A DNA stretch of 45,276 nt from an uncultured Candidatus Woesearchaeota archaeon (GCA_903891505.1 CAITEO010000002.1:1-45276); one strand, 5' to 3'. Positions 34,948-43,944 are shown, counted from the stretch's first letter. The notes: generated by a model not told the origin, from the sequence alone. A program made the numbers and translations.

Positions 34948-34955
34948 TATATAAA
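34948..34955 (-). promoter_or_regulatory. TATA box opening the pilin-like block
   Basis: TTTATATA on the minus strand predicts RNA from about 34925. This gives a 33-nt leader containing AGGGAAGGG before the ATG at 34892. It is divergent from the promoter at 35002. Confidence 0.55.
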
Positions 34956-35001
34956 TTTTGCGAAGAAAACGAGGAGGGTTCTGCAGTAATATGCAAAAAT
35001 A

Positions 35002-35009
35002 TTTATTAA
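35002..35009 (+). promoter_or_regulatory. TATA box of the CYTH gene
   Basis: TTTATTAA ends exactly 23 bp before the ATG at 35032. Confidence 0.6.
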
Positions 35010-35031
35010 AACACTTAATTCTTCTAATAAC

Positions 35032-35577
35032 ATGGAAGAAATTGAAGTAGATATTTTGGAGATAGATGTTGAAGAAATTACTTCTAAACTTAAAAGTCTA
35101 GGCGCAAAGAAATCATTCGAAGGCCGTATTGATAGCCTGTACTTTGATTTCAACAATAAATCACTCGATAAAAACCACGAACTGCTGCGCCTTAGAAAAA
35201 AAGGACATGAGTGCACGCTCACTTTGAAGAAGAAAACAAAAGTAAAGAATGATTCTATGGAAGATTGTGAAGAAGAATACGATGTAACTATTGAAAACTT
35301 TGAGAAAGCAAGACTCCTCCTTGAGCAGCTTGGCCTCATAGAATGCCAGACTGATTCTCGTGATAGAATATGCTACAAATTAAAGAACTCAGCTGTAAAC
35401 ATAAATATATATGATAATATTCCTCCTTTCCTTGAAGTAAAGTCAGAGAATGAGCTTGAATTGAAAGAAATCCTAAAAGCGCTCGGGTTCTCTCTTTCAA
35501 ATGTTAAGTGCACATGCGAAAAGGACGTTGTTGCGCACTACGCGCACATCTTTCCAACAACAACGAGGATGCCGTAG
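35032..35577 (+). CDS. CYTH-domain protein (CyaB/ThTPase-like)
   Basis: The 181-residue protein has the fold pattern of class IV adenylate cyclases and triphosphatases: an N-terminal EEIEVDILEID strand, LKSLGAKKSFEGRIDSLYFD, LLRLRKKGHECTLTLKKKTK, a repeat-like EEYDVTIENFEKARLLLEQL, and FLEVKSENELELKEILKALG. The usual ExExK signature reads E-I-E-V-D here, so the Lys is replaced. Family members act on triphosphates (ATP, thiamine triphosphate, inorganic triphosphate); the archaeal substrate is generally not known. It is a soluble, monocistronic gene divergent from the pilin-like block. Confidence 0.9.
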   Translation: MEEIEVDILEIDVEEITSKLKSLGAKKSFEGRIDSLYFDFNNKSLDKNHELLRLRKKGHECTLTLKKKTKVKNDSMEDCEEEYDVTIENFEKARLLLEQLGLIECQTDSRDRICYKLKNSAVNINIYDNIPPFLEVKSENELELKEILKALGFSLSNVKCTCEKDVVAHYAHIFPTTTRMP

Positions 35578-35578
35578 A

Positions 35579-35618
35579 ACAAACTAGAATTTACAAATAC
35601 AAACTAGAATTTACAAAT
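35579..35618. repeat. Perfect 20-bp tandem duplication
   Basis: The unit ACAAACTAGAATTTACAAAT occurs twice in a row directly after the CYTH stop codon. It looks like a recent replication-slip duplication of no obvious function. Confidence 0.75.
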
Positions 35619-35651
35619 TTCTTATAGAGCAAACTTTAACATTGTCTTTGC

Positions 35652-35861
35652 TCAGTTTGGAGTGCAGACTTTTTGAGGGATACACATGTTGTTGCAGCCT
35701 TTGAATTCTGGGTGTGTTCCGCCAAGACATATAACTCCTGTATCGAGGCATTTGCCATTCTGGCAACATTCGCCCTTCTTTGCTCTGCACGAGTTGCACC
35801 CAGCAACTAACAGCGAAAACACGAGTAGCATAATTAATAGAACAATAATGATTTTCTTCAT
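35652..35861 (-). CDS. Small Cys-rich lipoprotein, 69 residues
   Basis: MKKIIIVLLIMLLVFSLLVA is followed by GC, forming a lipobox-like LVAGC with the modified Cys at residue 22. The mature part is 48 residues with nine more Cys (CNSCRAKKGECCQNGKC, CNNMCIPQKVC), resembling small disulfide-knotted peptides. It would sit on the outer face of the membrane. A TATTTATA box (35885-35892) ends 24 bp before the ATG. Function unknown; the Cys pattern recalls the Cys modules of the surface proteins nearby. Confidence 0.78.
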   Translation of the reverse strand: MKKIIIVLLIMLLVFSLLVAGCNSCRAKKGECCQNGKCLDTGVICLGGTHPEFKGCNNMCIPQKVCTPN

Positions 35862-35884
35862 AATCTACTCCCTATGATTTGTAC

Positions 35885-35892
35885 TATAAATA
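35885..35892 (-). promoter_or_regulatory. TATA box of the lipoprotein gene
   Basis: TATTTATA on the minus strand ends 24 bp before the ATG at 35861. Confidence 0.5.
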
Positions 35893-35966
35893 CTTTTTCT
35901 AAGAACGGTTGTGCATTTCTGCTAATTACTTTTTCTAACAACTTGCTCTAATAATTAAATTTTCTA

Positions 35967-36032
35967 CTCTGTCCTGCCTTTCTGTGCTAAGCGCAGCACT
36001 CGCCGACCAAAGGTCGGTCAGATTAGGCAGAG
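35967..36032 (-). other. Branched stem-loop downstream of the Memo-like gene
   Basis: Two hairpins, GTGCT/AGCAC (35984-35999) and CCGACC-AAA-GGTCGG (36003-36017), are enclosed by CTCTG/CAGAG (35967-35971 with 36028-36032) and an adjoining short helix with a bulge. It lies in the 3' region of the 36135 gene after T-rich (minus strand) sequence at about 36040-36120, and ahead of the lipoprotein promoter. It could protect or end the transcript. The CC-AAA-GG loop recalls the elements at 7748-7856. Confidence 0.4.
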
Positions 36033-36134
36033 CAAATATAATAAAAATAACACAAGAATATAAAAATATGATAAAAATAAGTATAAGAATAAAAGAATAC
36101 TAAACGTAACTAGAATAAAAAATAATACAAAATC

Positions 36135-36995
36135 TTACTTCAAAACCAAACCTGCGAAGCTAACAAAGTTCTTGAAGTCGTCATCAAGCTCTGCTGTTGT
36201 GTAGTATTGTTCGAGTGTGACCTTCTTTGGCTTCATTAGTACAAGTGCAAATGCTATGCCAACGTAGTTCTCCATGTTCATCACGTGCTCATCGACGTAT
36301 TTCAGGAAGTCAACTGGCTTGTCTTCCTGTATCAAATCCATAGCTCCCTTGTCTAGTTCGTAAACTTTCTTATGAGGATCCTGGCTGAATGGAACATAAT
36401 TGTGGTTTGGTCCATACTTTGTGAAGTTTGTTGGAACTATTATTACTGCATTCTTTCCAAGCTCTAGTAAGGATTCCTTTACATCAACAGCTAGTTGCTT
36501 CATAGGAACATCATTGCTAAGCAGAATTGGAAGTATCTTAAGTGCTTCAGGGTTGTTTCCTTTGAATATGAATTGCAGCATTGGCAGCTGGGATTCTATC
36601 TGCTCATCCTCATCAAACAGCTCGTTGTTCTCTGAGATTGTTCCCTTAGAAATGAGTGCTCGCCCAAGTGCCTGATCAACACGTACAAGACCGTATGGTG
36701 TTTCCCAGGATTCAAGTGTGATTCCTGAAGTTGTTTTTGATTGTCCTACGACAATTACCACGTCAGGTATTTCTGATTCTGCAAGTGCCTTGTACGCCCA
36801 TGCAGCGCAGTAACCTGCTTTGTCATAAGAATACATTGGCGCTATTATTCCTTTGATTATATCTTCTTTTTTCCCGCTGAACTTGATAGGTAACTCTCCA
36901 GGTCCTTTTTTGCCCGTGAATGCCTCATTGATCTGCTTGTCAAGCAGCATTGAAACTCCATGATAATATATTCCAGAAAGTTTTGCTTTTCTCAT
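36135..36995 (-). CDS. Memo-family (AmmeMemoRadiSam B) protein lacking metal ligands
   Basis: The 286-residue protein aligns in pattern with Memo/AMMECR-associated proteins: SGIYYHGVSMLLDKQINEAF, GIIAPMYSYDKAGYCAAWAY, VVIVVGQSKTTSGI, ETPYGLVRVD, VPTNFTKYGPNHNY. The metal-binding residues are all altered: the IAPHAG His is Met/Tyr, the GPNH His is Lys, and the SDLSHY Asp and His are Asn and Lys. The C-terminal Cys-Gly motif is absent. It therefore keeps the fold but probably not the activity known for Memo, and may act as a binding protein. It is alone, without the AMMECR1 or radical SAM partners. Its TATA box is exactly 23 bp upstream. Confidence 0.85.
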   Translation of the reverse strand: MRKAKLSGIYYHGVSMLLDKQINEAFTGKKGPGELPIKFSGKKEDIIKGIIAPMYSYDKAGYCAAWAYKALAESEIPDVVIVVGQSKTTSGITLESWETPYGLVRVDQALGRALISKGTISENNELFDEDEQIESQLPMLQFIFKGNNPEALKILPILLSNDVPMKQLAVDVKESLLELGKNAVIIVPTNFTKYGPNHNYVPFSQDPHKKVYELDKGAMDLIQEDKPVDFLKYVDEHVMNMENYVGIAFALVLMKPKKVTLEQYYTTAELDDDFKNFVSFAGLVLK

Positions 36996-37017
36996 GCAAC
37001 TAGAATGTACCTTGAGG

Positions 37018-37025
37018 TTTATAAA
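37018..37025 (-). promoter_or_regulatory. TATA box of the Memo-like gene
   Basis: TTTATAAA ends exactly 23 bp before the ATG at 36995. Confidence 0.6.
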
Positions 37026-37166
37026 TTTTTGGGCAAAAGAAGTCTAGTTATGAACTGATAATACTACTAAATACTAAAAAACATTACAAGCTAAACCTTG
37101 CAAGCTAAATATTGAATCTATTATATATTTGAAGTTAAGAATATTTTATGAGACTATTTTAAGAAT

Positions 37167-40100
37167 TTAATTATGAACGCAAGCCCCATTACTGCAAACA
37201 GAATTGCCTAAAGATGAACAATTTATTTCTTTTGAAGCCCATTCATCTGAATCAGTGCAATAACACTCTCTCAACTTATTATTATTTTGATAAGTCAAAC
37301 ACGTATCAGTGCATACTACTTCCGCATTCACGCTAACATTGCCTGGTACAAATTGCTGATATTGCGAACCGCCATCGCTATCCACACAATTTTTAGGTGG
37401 TGGTAGTGGAGGTAAAACACATGCCCCTGCACTGCAAATATAACTAGTGTTAATTGATTTGCAGGATTTCTCGACAAAAGCAGACTCGTTAGTAGTTGTA
37501 TTACAATAATACTCCAAAACAGTTATACTATCTGCTGTACAATTATCAATGTAGCTAGTAAGACCATTCACATTAACAATGCCTTTCACTGTATAATTCA
37601 AGCCGCCATCACTATCAACACAGAAGTTATTCTGAGTAAATGTAGGAGGGAATGATATGCTGTTCCCATTAGGATTAACCCTTAGTATTGCAGTTATTAA
37701 TCTCCAATCTATATCTTTTCCGGGAACACCCGTAACAAATATTGTTTTGTTCGTTCCATTAGCTATGTATGTTGCGGATACTAAAGAATTATAGTTAGCC
37801 TCTATTGCATCCCGAAGTATTCTAACATCAGTGCTTAGATTGACATAATCTACTCTTATTGATGTGTATCCTATCTCTTCCATCGCGCCGACAATCATCC
37901 TGTTATCCTGAACTGAAAGGTACAAGTCCTTAGTATTTCTAAGTTCAAAATCCGAGAGTTTCATCTTGTTTTGCGAATTTATTGGACTAAACAAGTTACT
38001 GAAGAACTTCTTAAGTTCTGCCCAGAAATCCTTAAAGAATTGAACAAATCCAGAACCTTGTGTTCTGCCTACGCCCACAACTTCCTCTAGTTTTTGATTC
38101 CCTGATATTAATATAATATTCAAAGGCTTGTCATAGTATAAATAAATCTTATTTGATGTATCTGAAGACTTATCACTGCACTTCGTAAAGAATGAATCTG
38201 GCGTCACATCAGGGAGCACTGTGCTGCAATCATAGTCTTGGGCTTCAAGTAATTTGATGTTGTTTAAAACACCAGTTCCAGCACTTCCTTTATAGTCATC
38301 GAATGGAAGAGTTATATCTGTTACTTCAAGTCCTATAACTACAAATCCATCCTTGTTCCACTGCTTATTAGATCCGAAATTAGAATTAATATCCCCTAAC
38401 TTGTTATCTCCAACTTTTAATACACAAATATTATTCGTCATGTTAAATTGCGCATCATATTCACCAAATGGCAAAACATTGCTTAATGTTGTATAATTCC
38501 CACACATTAACGTGTACTCATTCTTGTTGAAAAGTTTTTTACTTTCAACTTCACCTATCTTCCTCAAAGTTGCAGCAAGTGGCTTTACTCTGTTAATATC
38601 TGCAAGTTTAACCCAACCCTCGCCATCAGTTTCACAGAACCAATGACCTTTAATTGTATATGGCAAGGCAACATTCTGTTGTGTAATTACATTATCGAAC
38701 GTTACCCCTGTTTTAACTACGCCATTATACGACTCGTTGTACTTTGTATAATTGCCAATCGCTCTATCGCAAGACCAAAGCGCATTGCCATAGTAAAGAA
38801 GAGAAAGTTCATCTTTTATTTTATCCTCTGATGCATTAACATAAAATGATTTATAGTCGCCAAGAGCATCTGCAACAGTTTGATCATCTAATACAGTAGT
38901 TCCCTTCCAGCAAGCACCAATGGTATCTTTCCAATACTCGCCATGCTGACCTACACTTGTATCATCACCGCAGCACAAATTACCCGTCCAACCAAAACTT
39001 ATGACTCCATTGCATGCATCCTTGTACGGACCAACATCCACTATTGATGGCGACTTACCTATGAACCCATTATTACCTGTAGGACCATCAAGATTCTTCA
39101 CCCATTTCCCCCAATCACCAGAGCAGAACTCATTCACAGAATCACCAGATGCACTCGTATCTTTAGGTCTTAAGAAGAAATTATCTAAAGCAACATTAAC
39201 AGATGATGTTTTGATATCTACATAATCGCCACTAGGGTCTCTTCCCTTGCCTATTGTTATATTTATTGCAGCAATATTATTTTTATCGAGTGTTCCAGAA
39301 CAAGTTATTGAATTATCTAATGGTATTGTTACATGCTGCCATCTTAAAGGTCCTTTCTTAACAGCAATATTATCTAACAAGTCGTATTTGCATTCAGTTC
39401 CATTAGAATCTACAATAGAAACAGTATCATTTGTTACCACATTATACATTATGTCAAACTCAAGATAACTAAATCTTGACCAATTAAGTGTATATGCCTC
39501 ATAACTATAGAACCACAAAAACGCACCACCATTTGAACTAAAACTTATTACATCTCCTGTGTTCTTATTATAATCTGTCTTGACCTGCCTCTGCAGAATT
39601 TTCTCTCCTGTTATTGCATCTGTAACCAAATCATCAAAACTCATCAGACTGTGAATGGGAACCCCTTTCATTGAAAACACTTTCATTTGAGGAAGACCTA
39701 TTCCATTAAGTGCATTGAGTTTATTATTACAATTATCAGCACCACAGCACTCTTGTATGTGTGATCTTCCATCTTGTGCATAGCACACATAGGATTCATT
39801 CGGATTCAACAACACATTTGTAGGATCCATCCACTGACCATCAACACAACAATCGTTATTTGTGCCTAGAGTTATACCTGTGCAAACACAATTGCCATTA
39901 GAGCTAACCCCACATATTGGAGCAGAAGATTTCATAGTCCCACCTAATGCAGTACAATCCTGCTGGCCATTATATCCTGCGCAATAAGCAGCCTGACCTA
40001 AACAACAGTAGCTCGGAGAAGCTAAAGATGCTTCTCTTGAATAAACAAGAGCTCCATTCTTACAGTACTCTGTTCCTTTTGCACAAAGTTTCATACCATT

Positions 40101-42836
40101 ATCAGGATATGTATAATGATACGTAGCATATATTTGCTTACAGGAGAATGTTGATGGTATTGTTCCTCCGAGACATAAATCTTGATGATACTGACAAAGT
40201 TCCTGGTTCATTGTTTGTGCATTAGCATTAAATATAGACGGTCCTGCTAAAAATCCTGCACACAAAGGCTCTTTGAGGTTTTCAGTTCTGTTGCAGAAAA
40301 CATCTTTTCCTACTGAGCTAACATACTCATTTACCTTATCCCATTTATTGTTTACAGGATCTACAAGAACCTCACAGTTAGGATCACACGTTGCCAAGAA
40401 TGAACCTAAAGTATAGGCTATGCTATTGCCCTGAGCATCTACTTTGCACCAGCCGTTGCATGTTCCACCCGCCTTATTTACAGCAGTACATGCTATTTCG
40501 CATTTTGCAGGAGTGTTCTGATTGCAATCAATCATTTTCAAACCCTCATCAGGGATGTTCTCTATTGTATCAATGCATTTTCTTTGATTGCTTGCAAACG
40601 GAAGGATAAACGTTCCTCCTCTTGGAATTCCTAAATTTCCATATTTTGGTGTTGATGAAGTTGCGTTGCAGTAGAACCATTTATCTCCATTTGAAATAAA
40701 GTGCGTCTCTTCCGCCTGAACAATCCAGTAAGGATTTGGTATAGAAACAATATTTACTGTACTGCCTGTTCCAGAAACTGTACTTTTCTCAACAGTTTCA
40801 TCGGGTGAAATCCAGGAATAATTCAAACCAGGATACGCAAAACTAGGCGTTGATGAAACTATCGCATCTGCATCATATGAATCAGAACAAAGATATTCAT
40901 TATCAGGAGTTATTGCTCCAAGATCAGATGTGCCGTATGGATTTTGAGTCCATTTGCAATTAGTATCTCCATTACACGAATTAGCATTGTAATAAATATT
41001 CGAACAAAAAACTGAGTTTCCCGTAGTTGCATTAAGAACACAGGTTGGGCCTATTTTACAGGTTCTTGTATAAACAAATTTATTAGAATAATAATCTACA
41101 CAATATTTTTCTGTAAAATTTGTTTGAGTCCATCCTGGCGCGCAAGGCTCTGCATCTTGAGAAACTTTATGTACTTTATCATCATCTCCGGTTGGTTCTA
41201 TGTTGGTGCTTATACAATTTCCAATATTAGTAATATTTTCAATCGTATTTGAATTTTTATAGCATGTTCTATTTTTAACATATGGAATATTCTTATTATC
41301 ACCATTTCCACTTGCATCACAATAACAAGTTGACATGACTACAGCGGGCGTAGTATTCTCCGCCCATCCAGGTCCTAAAGATGTGCAAGTATCTGCGTCA
41401 GCCCTGGCCTGGTCGCAGCGAAGAGCAACTTTGCCAGTTATACAAAATCCGTAGGTTTCAGTTGAAAAAGTTTGACTGTCAGAACCGCTACTACAACCGA
41501 TTGTTGCTGAACAATTAATTGAATCAGCACCACTACAAGGATTTGTTTCTCCATTTAACGAACACGTTCCAGTAAGATCGTCTCCACATGCAAGATCAGA
41601 TGCATTCTTTGCAGACTCATTATACCATGCTGGTTTTATAAGATAATCTCCCCAGATCGTTGCATCCCAGGGAAGCAAAGGGTTATTTTTGTTATCGTGA
41701 CAATCAGAATCATCCATATCTACTTGTCCATTTAAATCATTATCTATTCCATCATTACAATTTGCGAGTATACTATCTGTTCCTCCATTAGGCGCTGTTT
41801 CTTTTACAGGTAATATTTGTGATGCACCTGGTGCTGTACTCACAGTTCCATCGTATCCACAATAACTATTTCCATCACCCTCGTAACTGCAACCTTTTGG
41901 TCCAAGAGCTCCTGGAGTTCCTTCAACGTCTGGCACTTTTTGTGGATAGGCTACTGCGTACACGCGTACTTCTCCTGCGTTTCCGCCACCGCCACCGCCA
42001 CCGCCAGCACCACCGTCTCCTCCGTTCGTGTCGTCTCCGCCATCTCCAGCGTGGCCACCGATGCCTCCATTAACCATAATTTTTGAACCATCACCTGATT
42101 CTTTGAACTCATTTGATATCTGAATTATTATTATTCCTCCTCCTGATCCTCCAGCACCACCAGCGCCTCCTCCTCCTGATCCTCCAGCACTTTGACCATC
42201 ATGTCCTCTGATTCCATTTTGACCAGAATCATTTATGATAGAATTTTCTTTCATCTCGAAATCTTGTACTATAAATTTAACGTAGGCTCCGGAATTATCT
42301 TGAGAAACCGATGTTCCTCCACCGCCACCACTATTACTACCACCTATTCCAGCGCCGCTTGTTCCTCCTCTGTAAAGTTTTTGTCCACCAGCACCGCCGG
42401 AACCGCCACCGCCACCGTGATTTTGACCACCGCCACTCTGTACACCCTTTCCTCCAGTTCCTCCACTTCCAGCACCATCAACTCCTTGACCGCCAGGACT
42501 CCCTCCATCCTGTCCAGATGAATCTACACCTCTCGCTGCAAGGGGCGCTAGTGAATTTACGAATGTTATGTCTGCAGAAGTATCTATTGTTAAACTTTTG
42601 AATGTCCAATTTACTGGGACTGTTACATCTGCTGATTTTACATCAACAGTTTGATTTTGTTTTATTACACAATTAACATTTGGATGTGGAGTACCGGGAT
42701 CGTAGCAACCAGCTTCGCAAGTTATATCTGTATCTGCACATGGAGTTGCGCTCACTATGCGCGTTGTAGAAACCACGACGAATAACGAGACGATTAGCAT
42801 TAGAACTATCCCTGTTGTCCCTCTTTTACCCACCAT
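37167..42836 (-). CDS. Giant glycine- and cysteine-rich surface protein, 1889 residues
   Basis: The N-terminus MVGKRGTTGIVLML is hydrophobic to about residue 30 and could be a Sec signal (cleavage after IVSA) or, with KRG, a prepilin-type one. Residues about 105-300 are extremely Gly-rich (GGSGGAGG, GAGGGGGGGGNAG). A motif CNDGIDNDLNGQVDMDDSDC (about 360) resembles calcium-binding DxDxDG modules. A very long Cys-rich part follows. Residues about 1065-1224 look like a carbohydrate-binding jelly roll (FSYLEFDIMYNVV, WQHVTIPLDNSI, VALDNFFLRP). Near 1600 is an amphipathic stretch, FKDFWAELKKFFSNLF. Two C-terminal repeats begin with CVDSDGG and end with GACV. Its TATA box is exactly 23 bp upstream. 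Confidence 0.87.
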   Translation of the reverse strand: MVGKRGTTGIVLMLIVSLFVVVSTTRIVSATPCADTDITCEAGCYDPGTPHPNVNCVIKQNQTVDVKSADVTVPVNWTFKSLTIDTSADITFVNSLAPLAARGVDSSGQDGGSPGGQGVDGAGSGGTGGKGVQSGGGQNHGGGGGSGGAGGQKLYRGGTSGAGIGGSNSGGGGGTSVSQDNSGAYVKFIVQDFEMKENSIINDSGQNGIRGHDGQSAGGSGGGGAGGAGGSGGGIIIIQISNEFKESGDGSKIMVNGGIGGHAGDGGDDTNGGDGGAGGGGGGGGNAGEVRVYAVAYPQKVPDVEGTPGALGPKGCSYEGDGNSYCGYDGTVSTAPGASQILPVKETAPNGGTDSILANCNDGIDNDLNGQVDMDDSDCHDNKNNPLLPWDATIWGDYLIKPAWYNESAKNASDLACGDDLTGTCSLNGETNPCSGADSINCSATIGCSSGSDSQTFSTETYGFCITGKVALRCDQARADADTCTSLGPGWAENTTPAVVMSTCYCDASGNGDNKNIPYVKNRTCYKNSNTIENITNIGNCISTNIEPTGDDDKVHKVSQDAEPCAPGWTQTNFTEKYCVDYYSNKFVYTRTCKIGPTCVLNATTGNSVFCSNIYYNANSCNGDTNCKWTQNPYGTSDLGAITPDNEYLCSDSYDADAIVSSTPSFAYPGLNYSWISPDETVEKSTVSGTGSTVNIVSIPNPYWIVQAEETHFISNGDKWFYCNATSSTPKYGNLGIPRGGTFILPFASNQRKCIDTIENIPDEGLKMIDCNQNTPAKCEIACTAVNKAGGTCNGWCKVDAQGNSIAYTLGSFLATCDPNCEVLVDPVNNKWDKVNEYVSSVGKDVFCNRTENLKEPLCAGFLAGPSIFNANAQTMNQELCQYHQDLCLGGTIPSTFSCKQIYATYHYTYPDNGMKLCAKGTEYCKNGALVYSREASLASPSYCCLGQAAYCAGYNGQQDCTALGGTMKSSAPICGVSSNGNCVCTGITLGTNNDCCVDGQWMDPTNVLLNPNESYVCYAQDGRSHIQECCGADNCNNKLNALNGIGLPQMKVFSMKGVPIHSLMSFDDLVTDAITGEKILQRQVKTDYNKNTGDVISFSSNGGAFLWFYSYEAYTLNWSRFSYLEFDIMYNVVTNDTVSIVDSNGTECKYDLLDNIAVKKGPLRWQHVTIPLDNSITCSGTLDKNNIAAINITIGKGRDPSGDYVDIKTSSVNVALDNFFLRPKDTSASGDSVNEFCSGDWGKWVKNLDGPTGNNGFIGKSPSIVDVGPYKDACNGVISFGWTGNLCCGDDTSVGQHGEYWKDTIGACWKGTTVLDDQTVADALGDYKSFYVNASEDKIKDELSLLYYGNALWSCDRAIGNYTKYNESYNGVVKTGVTFDNVITQQNVALPYTIKGHWFCETDGEGWVKLADINRVKPLAATLRKIGEVESKKLFNKNEYTLMCGNYTTLSNVLPFGEYDAQFNMTNNICVLKVGDNKLGDINSNFGSNKQWNKDGFVVIGLEVTDITLPFDDYKGSAGTGVLNNIKLLEAQDYDCSTVLPDVTPDSFFTKCSDKSSDTSNKIYLYYDKPLNIILISGNQKLEEVVGVGRTQGSGFVQFFKDFWAELKKFFSNLFSPINSQNKMKLSDFELRNTKDLYLSVQDNRMIVGAMEEIGYTSIRVDYVNLSTDVRILRDAIEANYNSLVSATYIANGTNKTIFVTGVPGKDIDWRLITAILRVNPNGNSISFPPTFTQNNFCVDSDGGLNYTVKGIVNVNGLTSYIDNCTADSITVLEYYCNTTTNESAFVEKSCKSINTSYICSAGACVLPPLPPPKNCVDSDGGSQYQQFVPGNVSVNAEVVCTDTCLTYQNNNKLRECYCTDSDEWASKEINCSSLGNSVCSNGACVHN

Positions 42837-42858
42837 TCGTTGAACCCATTATTTTTAC

Positions 42859-42866
42859 TATTTAAA
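42859..42866 (-). promoter_or_regulatory. TATA box of the giant Gly/Cys-rich protein gene
   Basis: TTTAAATA on the minus strand ends exactly 23 bp before the ATG at 42836; leaderless transcript predicted. Confidence 0.6.
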
Positions 42867-42939
42867 TGTTGCTTTTTTGTAAAAATAACTCCCTCTTGAC
42901 TAATTCTTCTTTTTTCGTCGTATTTTTCTTGTGCTATTC

Positions 42940-43074
42940 CTAAATTAATTTTTTCATCTCCAACATAAATTCTCTCGCTCTCGTCAGAGAAGTTTGTGCC
43001 ATTTCTTCTTTCACGAACACACTCACTTCGTATTGAAGTCTAGCTCGTTTCTCGAGCTCAAATTCGTAGTTTTT
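42940..43074 (-). other. Open 44-codon extension in frame after the BRO stop
   Basis: After the TAA of the BRO-N gene (43075-43077) the same frame stays open for 44 codons to a TAG at 42940. It encodes a charged, helix-like sequence (KNYEFELEKRARLQYEVSVF, then KEEMAQTSLTRAREFMLEMK). It may be a lost C-terminus, a readthrough product, or a small gene starting at an internal GTG near 43026. The DNA also contains the small palindromes AGCTCG/CGAGCT and ACTTC/GAAGT, so chance cannot be excluded. Confidence 0.35.
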
Positions 43075-43920
43075 TTATTTCTTTTTGTGTTCAAGTCTTT
43101 TTTGTTTTTCTGATTTATCTAAAAAGTTATCCCTTAAAACTACACTTTTACCTAATTTATGCTCTATATCTTTTCGCGTTGAGCCCGCAACATCTCCGCC
43201 ATCCTTAGAATCTTTTTTTAGTTTTAGGAACTCCTTGGAATCACGTTCTCTTGTGAATCTGGTTGTGGTTACTTCTCCGAGCATAGTAAGGATGAGTTCT
43301 ATATCGTCCATGTGATCTCTAAGATTTTCTTTTTGCAATCCTTTGAATTTCTTGTATTCACTCGGAGTTATGCCAAATGTTGCTTTGGAGATTTCTGCTG
43401 TAAGAATTGAATACTCTTTTTTTGTTTGCAGACCTCTCTTGCTCCATTCATCTGTCAATTCATCCCTTATGGCTATGCCCCTAACTCTCTTTTCAATCCA
43501 ATCATCAGAATATCCTTTTGATTTGTATATCTCTTTCATTCTCATTTGAGCGAGTTCCGGATTCTCGATCTCTTGTATGTGAATATACCCTACTTTTGCA
43601 AGCCATCTTTTGAAAGGTTCTGCCTTCTTTGAAGGAATAGATTGAATTAGCCTAAAAGCATTCTCTGTGTTAACACAATTAAGATTCTGCACTCCTCCTG
43701 ATGTCTCAATCCTAAGGGGGGTGACAATTTGTCCCCACCCTTCATTTAAAGCTTCATCTCTCTTCCTAAGTTTCTTTAGATAATCAGAAGGATTCACAGA
43801 ATCAGTCAAAACACCAACAATGTCTAAAACAACAAAATACCATTGACCATTATGCCAAGTTCTACGAATATTTTTTCCCTGAAAAACAATAAGTGTATTT
43901 TCTTTGTCCATATCAAGCAC
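43075..43920 (-). CDS. BRO-N domain protein (phage antirepressor / DinD-like)
   Basis: The 281-residue protein begins with a BRO-N domain (about 1-115): LIVFQGKNIRRTWHNGQWYF, VVLDIVGVLTDSVNPSDYLK, then NTENAFRLIQSIPSKKAEPF and KRWLAKVGYIHIQEI. BRO-N domains bind DNA and occur in phage antirepressors and in stand-alone cellular proteins. The rest (YSDDWIEKRVRGIAIRDELT, KKEYSILTAEISKATFGITP) matches the extended form found beside DinD-like proteins. The start is a GTG at 43920, about 25 bp after a TATATAAA box; an ATG at 43911 is the alternative. It is possibly of viral origin. Confidence 0.9.
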   Translation of the reverse strand: MLDMDKENTLIVFQGKNIRRTWHNGQWYFVVLDIVGVLTDSVNPSDYLKKLRKRDEALNEGWGQIVTPLRIETSGGVQNLNCVNTENAFRLIQSIPSKKAEPFKRWLAKVGYIHIQEIENPELAQMRMKEIYKSKGYSDDWIEKRVRGIAIRDELTDEWSKRGLQTKKEYSILTAEISKATFGITPSEYKKFKGLQKENLRDHMDDIELILTMLGEVTTTRFTRERDSKEFLKLKKDSKDGGDVAGSTRKDIEHKLGKSVVLRDNFLDKSEKQKRLEHKKK

Positions 43921-43944
43921 TTGTCTATATGAAACTCTCTTTAG

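Noticed and set aside
34947..35339. A 130-codon minus-strand frame
   Set aside because: It is the antisense of the CYTH gene; its Ser/Phe-rich translation has no features, and the divergent TATA boxes support the plus-strand gene.
41940..42520. Dense repeats of CCACCGCCA-type triplets, looking like a microsatellite
   Set aside because: They are Gly codons of the 1889-residue protein, interrupted and varied at third positions, and the frame is intact; not a simple-sequence expansion.
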